From: Streptomyces sp. JJ66
Lineage (GTDB): Bacteria > Actinomycetota > Actinomycetes > Streptomycetales > Streptomycetaceae
Direction of reading: 5' to 3'
Assembly: GCF_019303495.1 (NCBI RefSeq)
Contig: NZ_JAEVFI010000010.1
Coordinates: 49,219 to 113,218, forward strand
DNA length: 64,000 nt
Shown here piece after piece: positions 42,019 to 50,373 of this stretch (within the stretch, counting starts at the first letter, position 1; every line of letters begins with the position of its first letter). The notes under the pieces are model-generated. The model was given only the letters and a program-made list of their open reading frames with translations. It was not told where the DNA came from and ran no database searches. Made by a program: the position numbers and the translations under genes.

Positions 42019-43100
42019 GCACCGCGGCCACCGGCTCCGGCGCGGCCCGGCCCACAGCGGCCCCCGCGTCCGCCCCCGGCGCCGACCCCGCCCGCAAGCC
42101 CACACCGCTGGCCCAGGCGCTGGGGCAGGCCCTGCGCGACGCGATGGCCGAGGACCCGGCGGTCCACGTGCTCGGTGAGGACGTCGGCACCCTCGGCGGC
42201 GTCTTCCGCGTCACCGACGGCCTGGCCAAGGAGTTCGGCGAGGACCGCTGCACCGACACCCCGCTCGCCGAGGCCGGGATACTCGGCGCCGCCGTCGGCA
42301 TGGCCATGTACGGCCTGCGCCCGGTGGTGGAGATGCAGTTCGACGCCTTCGCCTACCCCGCGTTCGAACAGCTCGTCTCGCACGTCGCCCGCATGCGCAA
42401 CCGCACCCGCGGCGCGCTGCCCCTGCCGATCACCGTCCGCGTCCCCTACGGCGGCGGCATCGGCGGCGTCGAGCACCACAGCGACTCCTCCGAGGCGTAC
42501 TACATCGCCACGCCCGGCCTGCACGTCCTCACCCCGGCGACGGTGGCCGACGCCTACGGCCTGCTGCGCCAGGCCATCGCCTCCGACGACCCGGTGGTCT
42601 TCCTGGAGCCCAAGCGCCTGTACTGGGCCAAGGACACCTGGGACCCGGCGCACCCCACCCCGGTCGAGCCGATCGGCCGCGCCGTCGTGCGCCGGGCGGG
42701 CACCTCCGCCACGCTGCTCACCTACGGCCCGTCCGTGCCGGTGTGTCTGGAGGCCGCCGAGGCCGCGCGGGCCGAGGGCTGGGAGCTGGAAGTGGTGGAC
42801 CTGCGCTCGCTGGTCCCGTTCGACGACGAGACGGTCTGCGCGTCGGTACGCCGTACCGGGCGGGCGATCGTGGTGCACGAGTCCGGGAGCTTCGGCGGCC
42901 CCGGCGGGGAGATCGCCGCCCGCGTCACCGAGCGCTGCTTCCACCACCTGGAGGCCCCCGTGCTGCGCGTGGCCGGGTTCGACATCCCCTACCCGCCGCC
43001 GATGCTGGAGAGGCACCACCTGCCGGGGGTGGACCGCGTGCTGGACGCGGTGGACCGGTTGCAGTGGGAGTCGCGGTGGACGGAAGGGGGCGGGCGCTGA
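42015..43100 (+). CDS. bkdB: Branched-chain 2-oxoacid dehydrogenase E1 beta
   Basis: A 361-residue transketolase-like subunit that pairs with E1 alpha. It shows QALGQALRDAMAEDPAVHVL, then EDVGTLGGVFRVTDGLAKEF with the ThDP-contact Glu. The HHSDSSEAYYIATPGLHVLT active-site loop follows, and RTGRAIVVHESGSFGGPGGE lies near the C-terminus. An Ala/Pro-rich extension occupies the first 25 residues. ATG overlaps the E1 alpha stop; its own stop shares a base with the E2 start (TGATG), so all three subunits are translationally coupled. Confidence 0.95.
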   Translation: MSTAATGSGAARPTAAPASAPGADPARKPTPLAQALGQALRDAMAEDPAVHVLGEDVGTLGGVFRVTDGLAKEFGEDRCTDTPLAEAGILGAAVGMAMYGLRPVVEMQFDAFAYPAFEQLVSHVARMRNRTRGALPLPITVRVPYGGGIGGVEHHSDSSEAYYIATPGLHVLTPATVADAYGLLRQAIASDDPVVFLEPKRLYWAKDTWDPAHPTPVEPIGRAVVRRAGTSATLLTYGPSVPVCLEAAEAARAEGWELEVVDLRSLVPFDDETVCASVRRTGRAIVVHESGSFGGPGGEIAARVTERCFHHLEAPVLRVAGFDIPYPPPMLERHHLPGVDRVLDAVDRLQWESRWTEGGGR

Positions 43101-44572
43101 TGCCCGAGGTGCGCGAGTTCACGCTGCCGGACCTGGGCGAGGGGCTGACCGAGGCCGAGATCACCCGGTGGCTGGTGGAAGTCGGTGATGTGGTCGCCGT
43201 TGACCAGCCGGTGGTCGAGGTCGAGACAGCGAAGGCCATGGTGGAGGTGCCCTGCCCCTACGGTGGCGTGGTCACGGCCCGGTTCGGCGAGGTCGGCGCG
43301 GAGATCCCGGTGGGGGCGCCGCTGGTGACGGTGGCCTCGGGCAGCTCCTCCGGGGCTGGCGCTGGCGTGGACCCGGGGTCGGGGCCGGGCTCCCGCACGG
43401 GGGCGGGGGCAGGCTCCGGCGCGCGTTCCGGGTCGGGCACGGGCTCCGGTCCCCGCCCGGGTACGGCCTCGGACGCCGGGTCCGGGAACGTGCTCGTCGG
43501 GTACGGCACGAGCGAGGCGCCCCGGCGGCGTCGCCGCGCGGCCCGGCCCGCACCGTCCGCCGCCACACCGGCGCGAGCCGCCACACCGGCGCGAGCCGCC
43601 ACACCGGCGCGAGCCGCCACACCAGCGCCAGCCGCCACACCGGCGAAGGCCCCGGCGACGTCGGCCCCGTCCGCTTCGGCCAACGGGACGCGGACGCTCG
43701 CCGTCATCTCACCGCTGGTCCGCCGCCTCGCCCGGGAGCGCGGCATCGACCTGCACACCCTCACCGGCAGCGGCCCGCACGGGCTCATCCTGCGCGCCGA
43801 CGTCGAACAGGCCACGCGTCCGGCCACGCCCACAGCCCCGCCCGCGCCCGCCGGGCAGCCCGCGCCGAGCACCCCGCGCGCGGCGGGCGAGCGGGTGCCG
43901 CTGAAGGGCGTGCGCGGCGCCGTCGCGGACAAGCTGTCCCGCAGCCGCCGCGAGATCCCGGACGCCACCTGCTGGGTGGACGCCGACGCCACCGAGCTGC
44001 TGGCCGCCCGCCACGCGATGAACGCCGCCGGTGGGCCGAAGATCTCCCTGCTGGCGCTGCTGGGGCGCGTCTGCACCGCCGCCCTGACGCGGTACCCGGA
44101 GCTGAACGCGACGGTGGACACCGAGGCGCGGGAAGTCATCCGCCTGCCCGAGGTGCACCTCGGCTTCGCCGCGCAGACCGACCGGGGCCTGGTGGTACCC
44201 GTCGTCCGGGACGCGCACCGGCGCGGCGCGGAGTCCCTGACGGCCGAAATCCAGCGCCTCACCGACGCCGCCCGCGACGGCAGGCTCTCCCCGGCCGAGC
44301 TGACCGGCGGCACGTTCACGCTGAACAACTACGGTGTCTTCGGCGTGGACGGCTCGACGCCGATCATCAACCACCCCGAGGCGGCGATGCTCGGCGTCGG
44401 GCGCATCGTGCCGAAGCCGTGGGTGCACGAGGGCGAGCTGGCGGTGCGGCACGTGGTGCAGCTGTCCCTCACGTTCGACCACCGGGTGTGCGACGGCGGC
44501 ACAGCGGGCGGCTTCCTGCGCCACGTGGCCGACTGCGTCGAGTCCCCGGCGGTGCTGCTCCGCACCGCGTAA
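43100..44572 (+). CDS. bkdC: Branched-chain 2-oxoacid dehydrogenase E2 (lipoamide acyltransferase)
   Basis: A 490-residue core protein. The N-terminal lipoyl domain has the lipoylated Lys in VEVETAKAMVEVP. A long Ala/Pro/Gly linker (about 80-190) includes a 6-residue repeat. The peripheral-subunit-binding domain reads VISPLVRRLARERGIDLHTL. The acyltransferase domain ends in LSLTFDHRVCDGGTAGGFL, with the catalytic His-x3-Asp-Gly. Transfers the acyl group from lipoamide to CoA, supplying isobutyryl-, isovaleryl- and 2-methylbutyryl-CoA, including primers for branched fatty acids. No E3 gene is adjacent. Confidence 0.95.
   Translation: MPEVREFTLPDLGEGLTEAEITRWLVEVGDVVAVDQPVVEVETAKAMVEVPCPYGGVVTARFGEVGAEIPVGAPLVTVASGSSSGAGAGVDPGSGPGSRTGAGAGSGARSGSGTGSGPRPGTASDAGSGNVLVGYGTSEAPRRRRRAARPAPSAATPARAATPARAATPARAATPAPAATPAKAPATSAPSASANGTRTLAVISPLVRRLARERGIDLHTLTGSGPHGLILRADVEQATRPATPTAPPAPAGQPAPSTPRAAGERVPLKGVRGAVADKLSRSRREIPDATCWVDADATELLAARHAMNAAGGPKISLLALLGRVCTAALTRYPELNATVDTEAREVIRLPEVHLGFAAQTDRGLVVPVVRDAHRRGAESLTAEIQRLTDAARDGRLSPAELTGGTFTLNNYGVFGVDGSTPIINHPEAAMLGVGRIVPKPWVHEGELAVRHVVQLSLTFDHRVCDGGTAGGFLRHVADCVESPAVLLRTA
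43562..43651 (+). repeat. Five 18-base tandem repeats in the bkdC linker
   Basis: Three exact copies of GCCACACCGGCGCGAGCC (43562-43615) are followed by two diverged copies (43616-43633, 43634-43651). Each codes Ala-Thr-Pro-Ala-Arg-Ala or a variant, extending the flexible swinging arm between the lipoyl and subunit-binding domains. Confidence 0.92.
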
Positions 44573-44679
44573 CCGCCCTGCCAGGCAACGCCCGCGGCGT
44601 CCTCGCCGTCCCCCGCCCGCCTCGGGGCGGAGCCCCCAGACCCCGGAGGCGGCGGGCCGGGGCCTCTACCCTCTACCGC

Positions 44680-45546
44680 GTGGACCCATACGACGTGGTG
44701 GTACTGGCGGGCGGGCGCGGCACACGCCTGGGCGGGGCGGACAAGCCGGGCGTCACCGTCGGCGGCCGCACCCTGCTGGAGCGGACGCTCGCGGCGTGCC
44801 CGGACGCCGACCGCACCGTGGTCGTCGGACCCCGGCGGCCGACGGCGCGCGCCGTCCGGTGGACCCGCGAGCCGCGCCCCGGCACCGGCCCGCTGCCCGC
44901 CCTGCACGCGGGCCTCGCCCACGTCACCGCCGACACCGTGCTTGTGCTCGCCGCCGATCTGCCGTTCCTCACCCCCCAGGCCGTCACCCGGCTGCGCACC
45001 GCGCTGGCCACCGCACCCACCAGCGTCGATGCGGTGCTCGCCGTCCGCGAGGGGCGCGACCAGCCGCTGCTGGCGCTCTACCGCGCCGAGCCGCTGCGCC
45101 GCGAGCTGGCCCTGCTCGCCACCGAACACGGCCGGCTGGAGAACCTGCCGCTGAAGCTGCTCACCGCCGAGCTGTCCGCGCACCGGCTGGAGCTGGCGGA
45201 CGCCGCTGACTGCGACACCTGGGAGGACATCGCCGCCGCCCGTGCGCGCATCAGGGAGCATGGACACGTGCTCGATGAATGGACTGCCGCAGTGAAGGCG
45301 GAACTCGGCCTCGACCTGGACGTCGATGTCGCCGCTGTACTCGACCTCGCCCGGGACGCCGCCCACGGCGTCGCCCGCCCCGCCGCACCCCTGACCACCT
45401 TCCTCGTCGGCTACGCCGCCGCCCGCGCCGGAGGCTCGCCGCAGGACATCGCCGTCGCCACCCGCAAGGCGGCGGCGCTGGCCGACCGCTGGGCCGAAGA
45501 GGCGTCCGGCGGCCCGGCCCCCGGCCAGCCGCCCACCAGAGACTGA
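44680..45546 (+). CDS. MobA-like nucleotidyltransferase fused to DUF6457
   Basis: A 288-residue protein. The N-terminal 190 residues form a MobA-type fold: VVVLAGGRGTRLGGADKPGV is the nucleotide-binding loop, and VLVLAADLPFLTPQAVTRLR carries the metal Asp. The C-terminal 95 residues (LDEWTAAVKAELGLDLDVDV through ADRWAEE) match the small helical DUF6457 domain. MobA attaches GMP to molybdopterin; adjacency to moeA supports a molybdenum-cofactor role. GTG at 44680 (VDPYDVVVLAGG) is chosen because the glycine loop must lie near the N-terminus; longer frames to 44419 overlap bkdC. Confidence 0.88.
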   Translation: MDPYDVVVLAGGRGTRLGGADKPGVTVGGRTLLERTLAACPDADRTVVVGPRRPTARAVRWTREPRPGTGPLPALHAGLAHVTADTVLVLAADLPFLTPQAVTRLRTALATAPTSVDAVLAVREGRDQPLLALYRAEPLRRELALLATEHGRLENLPLKLLTAELSAHRLELADAADCDTWEDIAAARARIREHGHVLDEWTAAVKAELGLDLDVDVAAVLDLARDAAHGVARPAAPLTTFLVGYAAARAGGSPQDIAVATRKAAALADRWAEEASGGPAPGQPPTRD

Positions 45547-45568
45547 CGCCGGCCCGGAAGGTGACGAC

Positions 45569-46939
45569 ATGACCGACGACTTCGACGACGCCCTCGCCCT
45601 CGCCAACGGCGCCGCCAGCCTCACCGCCGTGACCGATCCCCGCCACGTCACCGATCCCGCCCCCGGGGCCGCCCACGGCCACCCGGCCGCCACCGGCAAC
45701 CCGGTCGCCACCCCGTGGGCCGAGGCGCGCGCCCGCGCCGCAGCGAGCGGTGGCCCGAGCGGCGTCACCCACCAGCTGCCGCTGGCCGATGCCCTCGGCC
45801 ACACCCTGGCCGATCCGCTGCCCGCCCTCACCGACCTCCCGGCCTTCGACACCTCCGCCATGGACGGCTGGGCCGTCGCCGGGCCGGGCCCTTGGGCGCT
45901 GGACGAGGACGGCCCCGGCGTCCTGGCCGGGGACAGCCCGGCCCGCCTGCCCGACGGGCACGCCGTGGCCATCGCCACCGGCGCCCGCATCCCGCAGGGC
46001 GCCACCGCCGTCCTGCGCACCGAGCACGGCTTCGCCGGCGGCGGCAGGCTCACCGCGCCCGCCACCCCGCCGCAGGGCGCCGACATCCGTCCGCGCGGCC
46101 AGGAGTGCCGTACCGGTGACCTGCTGCTGCCCGCCGGGACGCCGGTCACCCCGGCCGTGCTGGGGCTCGCCGCCGCCGCCGGGTACGACCGGCTCACCCT
46201 CACCCGCCGCCCCCGCGCCCACCTGCTCGTCCTCGGCGACGAGCTGCTGAGCGAGGGAGCGCCTGCCGACGGCCGGGTCCGCGACGCGCTCGGGCCGATG
46301 GTCGGCCCCTGGCTCGCCGCGCTGGGCGCCGACGTCACCGCCGTCCGCCACCTGGGTGACAGCGCCGAGGCCCTGCACGCCGCGCTGACCCGGGCGGACG
46401 CGGGCGGAGACGACAGCCCGGGTGCGGAGCCGGACACCGGCACGGAGCCGGACGCGGCGGGGCCGGATCTCGTCGTCACCACCGGGTCCACCGCCGCCGG
46501 GCCCGTGGACCACCTCCACGCCACCCTGAAGCGCCTCGGCGCCCGGCTGCTCGTGGACGGCGTCGCCGTGCGCCCCGGGCACCCCATGCTGCTCGCGGCG
46601 CTGCCCGGCGGCACCCACCTCGTCGGCCTGCCCGGCAACCCGCTGGCGGCCGTCTCCGCGCTGCTGACGCTCGCCGCGCCCCTGGTGCGCACCCTCGCCG
46701 ACCGCGACCCGGCCAGCGGCGACCCGGACCCCGCGCGGCTGTCCGAACGCGTGCAGGGTCACCCCACCGACACCCGGCTCGTGCCCGTCACCGTCGGCGC
46801 CGGGACCGCGCGTCCGCTGCGCTTTCACGGTCCGGCTATGCTCCGGGGGATCGCCTCCGCGGACGCGCTGGCGGTCATCCCGCCCGGCGGCGCCGGAGCG
46901 GGCGCCCCCGTCCACCTGCTCGGCCTGCCCCGGAACTGA
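45569..46939 (+). CDS. moeA: Molybdopterin molybdenumtransferase MoeA
   Basis: A 456-residue enzyme inserting molybdate into adenylylated molybdopterin. It has PAFDTSAMDGWAVAGPGPWA (the conserved SAMDGWA), IATGARIPQGATAVL, and the MPT-binding domain with LLVLGDELLSEGAPADGRV. Near the end VVTTGSTAAGPVDHLHATLK and HLVGLPGNPLAAVSALL complete the family set. An Ala-rich N-terminal extension of about 50 residues precedes the core. It is 22 bases downstream of the MobA-like gene, in one operon. Confidence 0.95.
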   Translation: MTDDFDDALALANGAASLTAVTDPRHVTDPAPGAAHGHPAATGNPVATPWAEARARAAASGGPSGVTHQLPLADALGHTLADPLPALTDLPAFDTSAMDGWAVAGPGPWALDEDGPGVLAGDSPARLPDGHAVAIATGARIPQGATAVLRTEHGFAGGGRLTAPATPPQGADIRPRGQECRTGDLLLPAGTPVTPAVLGLAAAAGYDRLTLTRRPRAHLLVLGDELLSEGAPADGRVRDALGPMVGPWLAALGADVTAVRHLGDSAEALHAALTRADAGGDDSPGAEPDTGTEPDAAGPDLVVTTGSTAAGPVDHLHATLKRLGARLLVDGVAVRPGHPMLLAALPGGTHLVGLPGNPLAAVSALLTLAAPLVRTLADRDPASGDPDPARLSERVQGHPTDTRLVPVTVGAGTARPLRFHGPAMLRGIASADALAVIPPGGAGAGAPVHLLGLPRN

Positions 46940-46953
46940 CCGGTGACCCTCCC

Positions 46954-48129
46954 ATGAAGCTCCTCTCGTCCCGTCGGCGCGGGAAAATCGCCTACGCCGA
47001 CGAGTACACGTTCCGGGTGCAGCTCCCCCGGCAGCTGACCGGTCCGCTGATCCAGGTGGCCAAGCGGCTGCTGATGGCGCACGTCGTGCTGTTCGTCGCC
47101 GTGATCACCGTCTACCTCGACCGGGACGGGTACACCGACAACGCCGGTGACGGGATCACCCTGCTGGAATCCCTCTACTACGTCACCGTCTCCCTCTCCA
47201 CCACCGGCTACGGCGACATCTACCCCTCGTCGGAGACGGCGCGCCTGCTCACCACGTTCGTGATCACGCCGCTGCGCATCCTCTTCCTGATCATCCTGGT
47301 CGGCACCTCCCTGGAGGTGCTGACCGAGCGCACCCGCCAGCAGTGGCGGCTGTCCCACTGGAGGTCCGTCGTGCGCGACCACACCGTCATCGTTGGCTTC
47401 GGCACCAAGGGCCGCACGGCGGCCGAGACGCTGCTGACAGCGGGCGCGACCAAGGAACAGATCGTGGTCGTCGATCCCAGCGCGAAGGTCATCGACGCGG
47501 CCAACGCCGACGGGTTCGCCGGAGTCGTCGGCGACGCGACCCGCTCCAGCGTGCTGGAGCGGGCCCGGCTGGACCGGGCCCGCCAGATCGTCATCGCCAC
47601 TCAGCGCGACGACACCGCCGTCCTGGTAACGCTGACGGCGCGGCAGATCAACAAGCAGCTCAACGTCGTCGCCTCGGTGCGGGAGGAGGAGAACGTGCCG
47701 CTGCTCAAGCAGTCCGGCGCCGACTCCGTCATCACCAGCTCCGGCGCGGCCGGACGGCTGCTGGGCCTGTCGCTGATCAGCCCCAGCGCGGGGCACGTCA
47801 TGGAGGACCTGATCCAGCAGGGCGAGGGCCTGACGCTGGCCGAACGCCCGGTGACCAAGGCCGAGGCGGGCCGCTCACCACGCGAGTGCCCCGAGCTGGT
47901 GCTGTCCGTCATAAGGGGCCACCGGCTGCTCCACTTCGACGACCCGGACGCCGCCGTCCTCCAGCCACAGGACCGGGTCGTCATCATCCGCCGCGCGTTC
48001 GAGGAGCAGCCGAAGCCGAAGCTGCGCCGCAGCAGCGGCGAGGACGACACCGGGGAGCTGCGGACCCCGCCCAAGATGCAACCCGCCAAACGCGACTGGC
48101 AGGCCCCCCGCGACGACCTGGGCCAGTAA
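46954..48129 (+). CDS. Potassium channel with RCK (TrkA-N) domain
   Basis: A 391-residue membrane protein. Two transmembrane helices (LLMAHVVLFVAVITVYLD and LLTTFVITPLRILFLIILVG) flank a pore loop with the K+ selectivity filter TTGYGD. The RCK domain begins DHTVIVGFGTKGRTAAETLL, a Rossmann nucleotide-binding loop, and continues to about 300. A charged C-terminal tail follows. It resembles MthK-type ligand-gated channels. It starts 14 bases after moeA and may be cotranscribed, though its function is unrelated. Confidence 0.93.
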   Translation: MKLLSSRRRGKIAYADEYTFRVQLPRQLTGPLIQVAKRLLMAHVVLFVAVITVYLDRDGYTDNAGDGITLLESLYYVTVSLSTTGYGDIYPSSETARLLTTFVITPLRILFLIILVGTSLEVLTERTRQQWRLSHWRSVVRDHTVIVGFGTKGRTAAETLLTAGATKEQIVVVDPSAKVIDAANADGFAGVVGDATRSSVLERARLDRARQIVIATQRDDTAVLVTLTARQINKQLNVVASVREEENVPLLKQSGADSVITSSGAAGRLLGLSLISPSAGHVMEDLIQQGEGLTLAERPVTKAEAGRSPRECPELVLSVIRGHRLLHFDDPDAAVLQPQDRVVIIRRAFEEQPKPKLRRSSGEDDTGELRTPPKMQPAKRDWQAPRDDLGQ

Positions 48130-48201
48130 CCAGCCAGCGAGAAGCCCCGCCCCTCCGGAGGCAAGGCCCTGCACTAGCCGGGGCGTCTCACCCAGCCCGA
48201 C

Positions 48202-48426
48202 AGCATTCGCGTTGACTACCGCGACCGGATCGCGGCCATCGGAAAACACCTACCTCGCCCTTCATTTGGCAGCTGAAGAGCGCCGGTACCAGCAACGATC
48301 CGCCGGATGCGCTGATCGCCGCCACTGCCCTCGCGTACGGGCGGGGGGACCCTTGTGAGGCGGAACATCAAGCACCTGGCCCGGACCGGCGCGCTCTTGC
48401 TCAACCCATGGAAGTGCGAGGGCTGA
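48202..48426 (+). pseudogene. VapC-type PIN toxin remnant with frameshifts
   Basis: Three pieces read in two frames: DYRDRIAAIGKHLPR (48214 onward), then FIWQLKSAGTSNDPPDALIA and ATALAYG (48261 onward, next frame), then LVRRNIKHLARTGALLLNPW (48352 onward, first frame again), stopping at 48426. Joined, they match the C-terminal half of a VapC, with the metal Asp in PPDALIAATAL and the usual TRN-type motif decayed to RRN. The N-terminal half and any antitoxin are missing. Confidence 0.75.
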
Positions 48427-48547
48427 CCTGCGGGGGAGATGCGCGAGCCCTCGCGAGATCGCTTCGCGGAAGATCTACGCCAGGGCGCGGGGAGCCGTGG
48501 AAACCTGCCTGGTGTGCCAAGAGCGGTGGTGCGCCGCCACCGGGCGG
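48427..48547. other. Gap between VapC remnant and HNH remnant
   Basis: No gene or structure recognised. It contains gene-remnant-like sequence of mixed frame and separates two convergent pseudogenes. Confidence 0.3.
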
Positions 48548-49063
48548 TCACTCGGCTGTGGGCCGATGAGCGGACGGCCCGCCAGGGCTATGATGTGCTC
48601 GCGGGCAGCGGAGGCTGCGCCCGAGGAAGCGCTGCGAGACGAGGGAGCCGGTGGCCGTCGCCGCGACACCGAGGACGCCCTTGTCGGAGAGCTTGTGGTG
48701 CGGCGAACACAGGCACAGTCCGTTGCCGATCTCGGCGGGGCCGTCGAACGCCCACCAGCGCACGTGCGCAGCCCCAGCCCGACCGGGAACCGCCCCGATC
48801 CGCCCGTCGTAGCTGCAGAAGGCGCACTGGCACTCGTAGGCCGTCAGCACCAGCTCCCGCATCCGCCGGTCCCTCTGCCTCACGCTGACGGCAGCAGTCC
48901 GGTCTCCGCCGGCTCCAGCTCCAGCCCGATCGCTTCGCACAGCTCGTCGTGCCAAGAGGGTGGGAAGCGCGGGTCGAGCAGGACGCGCGCCAGCCGACCC
49001 AGCAGCGGACGGCTCCCGCCGCAGTGCCGCCCGCAGCTCCAGCGCCAGCCGCCCGACAGACAT
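48548..49063 (-). pseudogene. HNH restriction endonuclease (COG3440-like), frameshifted remnant
   Basis: The C-terminal half is open: RQRDRRMRELVLTAYECQCA, CSYDGRIG, AAHVRWWAFDGPAEIGNGLC and CSPHHKLSDKGVLGVA. These are the CxxC, H and HH-type motifs of an HNH nuclease. Just upstream, another frame holds the expected preceding segment (LARVLLDPRFPPSWHDELCE, then AIGLELEPAETGLLPSA) but stops at about 48880, so one frameshift separates them. The N-terminal domain is absent. The protein family is a modification-dependent or orphan restriction endonuclease. Confidence 0.75.
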
Positions 49064-49166
49064 GGAACGTGTCACGGGAACGCGGACCGAAGCCGCTTCG
49101 GTGCGGAGTTCAAGGATGGCGTAGTTTCATCATCTGCCGGATGCCGCACGACGACAGATCCCTGGT

Positions 49167-50156
49167 CTATTCTTCGCCGACATGAGAAGCTCCATTCTCC
49201 ACATCATCGGGATGTACGATGGAATCCTGGATGCCCAAGATGCGCATAAGCGATGTGACCGACACGACCCGGCTGTTGCCAATCCAGGATACTCTGAAAG
49301 GGAGGGAGCCCGTCCTGGTCATCTTCGATGCCTGTGATTTTGAAAGGCCAACAATATTGGCCGCCTCGCCGAAGCCAATATATTGTGGCAGGAGATCAGA
49401 AACTCGATAGTAGAGATTCTTCCCGTCCACCCAGGATCGTCCCATCTGTGCGGGATTAATAGCGGGAGCATCTGCCTCATTGCGGCAGCCACTGCGGAGT
49501 TTGTCATGAAGGATCTTGGCTTTACTCATCGCCCCCATTCGTTGTAGTAGGGATCCTGTACGCTCGCCGCGAATTCTCTCATTGGCATCCGGGTCGTGTA
49601 CCGTGCTGGCGTCAATGATCGAGGAGGCGTGCAGAGTAGAATCTTCTTCATGCGCAGCATCGGCGATCAAATACTCTGCACTTACTGCACACGTTTCCGA
49701 GCTTCCGGATTCCACCAGGCCACGAGCGCCGGTGAACGCGCTGGTCATCATGGTTTCCAGGACTTTTTTGGAAGGCAGGTCACGTGCCAGGGAAAACCAT
49801 GCCTCGAGTGCGCCCTCTACCATCGCAGACCTGATGTCAGAGACCTCATAATGCCATTTTCGTGCCAACTCTTTCGACCATCCCCCGAAATACGGAGTCA
49901 GTAGATCCAGCAGGATGATCAACCATTTTTCCCGCTCCTGTTGGTCGCTTTCTCTCGCCAAAGTGCCCACCGACTCCCAGAGACGCAAGCTTGCCACGGA
50001 TTTCGATCGGCCGAGTCGGGCTTTATTGCGCAACTCCTGATATGTAGGATGGTTTTTGACTGCGCACGCTTCAATGTTGCCGACATGTGCACAGATGGGC
50101 TCTCCGCCGCAGTCACGCAGAACTCGTTCAGTGATGAGAGTGAAGACATCGCGCAT
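49167..50156 (-). CDS. Unknown AT-richer gene with HTH-like C-terminus
   Basis: A 329-residue protein; an in-frame GTG at 50270 would add 38 residues. Codon use is strikingly unlike the rest: many A/T third positions. The middle (WLIILLDLLTPYFGGWSKEL to DIRSAMVEGALEAWFSLARD) is helical and recalls sigma-factor-like helices. The C-terminus (GFGEAANIVGLSKSQASKMT, then RTGSLPFRVSWIGNSRVVSV) looks like an excisionase/MerR-type helix-turn-helix with wing. ATG at 50156 follows GAGAGG. No family recognised. It sits beside the type I restriction operon and was probably acquired by transfer; a regulatory role is inference. Confidence 0.75.
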   Translation of the reverse strand: MRDVFTLITERVLRDCGGEPICAHVGNIEACAVKNHPTYQELRNKARLGRSKSVASLRLWESVGTLARESDQQEREKWLIILLDLLTPYFGGWSKELARKWHYEVSDIRSAMVEGALEAWFSLARDLPSKKVLETMMTSAFTGARGLVESGSSETCAVSAEYLIADAAHEEDSTLHASSIIDASTVHDPDANERIRGERTGSLLQRMGAMSKAKILHDKLRSGCRNEADAPAINPAQMGRSWVDGKNLYYRVSDLLPQYIGFGEAANIVGLSKSQASKMTRTGSLPFRVSWIGNSRVVSVTSLMRILGIQDSIVHPDDVENGASHVGEE

Positions 50157-50327
50157 GGTTTCCTCTCGCGCTACCAGATCGGGCCTACGAAAAATATGGG
50201 GCACGCCGTTGCGCTTCGTGTGCTTTCGCTGGGATCTAGCCCGGATCGAGTGAACTATGTTTAGCGGCACGACAGTATGCAGGTGTTGAGCGCCGCGTCG
50301 TGGCCTAGATCAGGCCCGCGCAGCGCG

Positions 50328-50365
50328 CAGAGGCCCGGCACCTGCCACAGGTTGCCGGGCCTCTG
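50328..50365 (-). terminator. Terminator of the hsd operon
   Basis: CAGAGGCCCGGCA (50328-50340) pairs perfectly with TGCCGGGCCTCTG (50353-50365), a 13-base-pair stem with a 12-base loop. It lies 9 bases beyond the hsdR stop on the minus strand. The stretch 50157-50327 holds the promoter of the unknown gene and nothing else seen. Confidence 0.85.
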
Positions 50366-50373
50366 CGAGGTCG

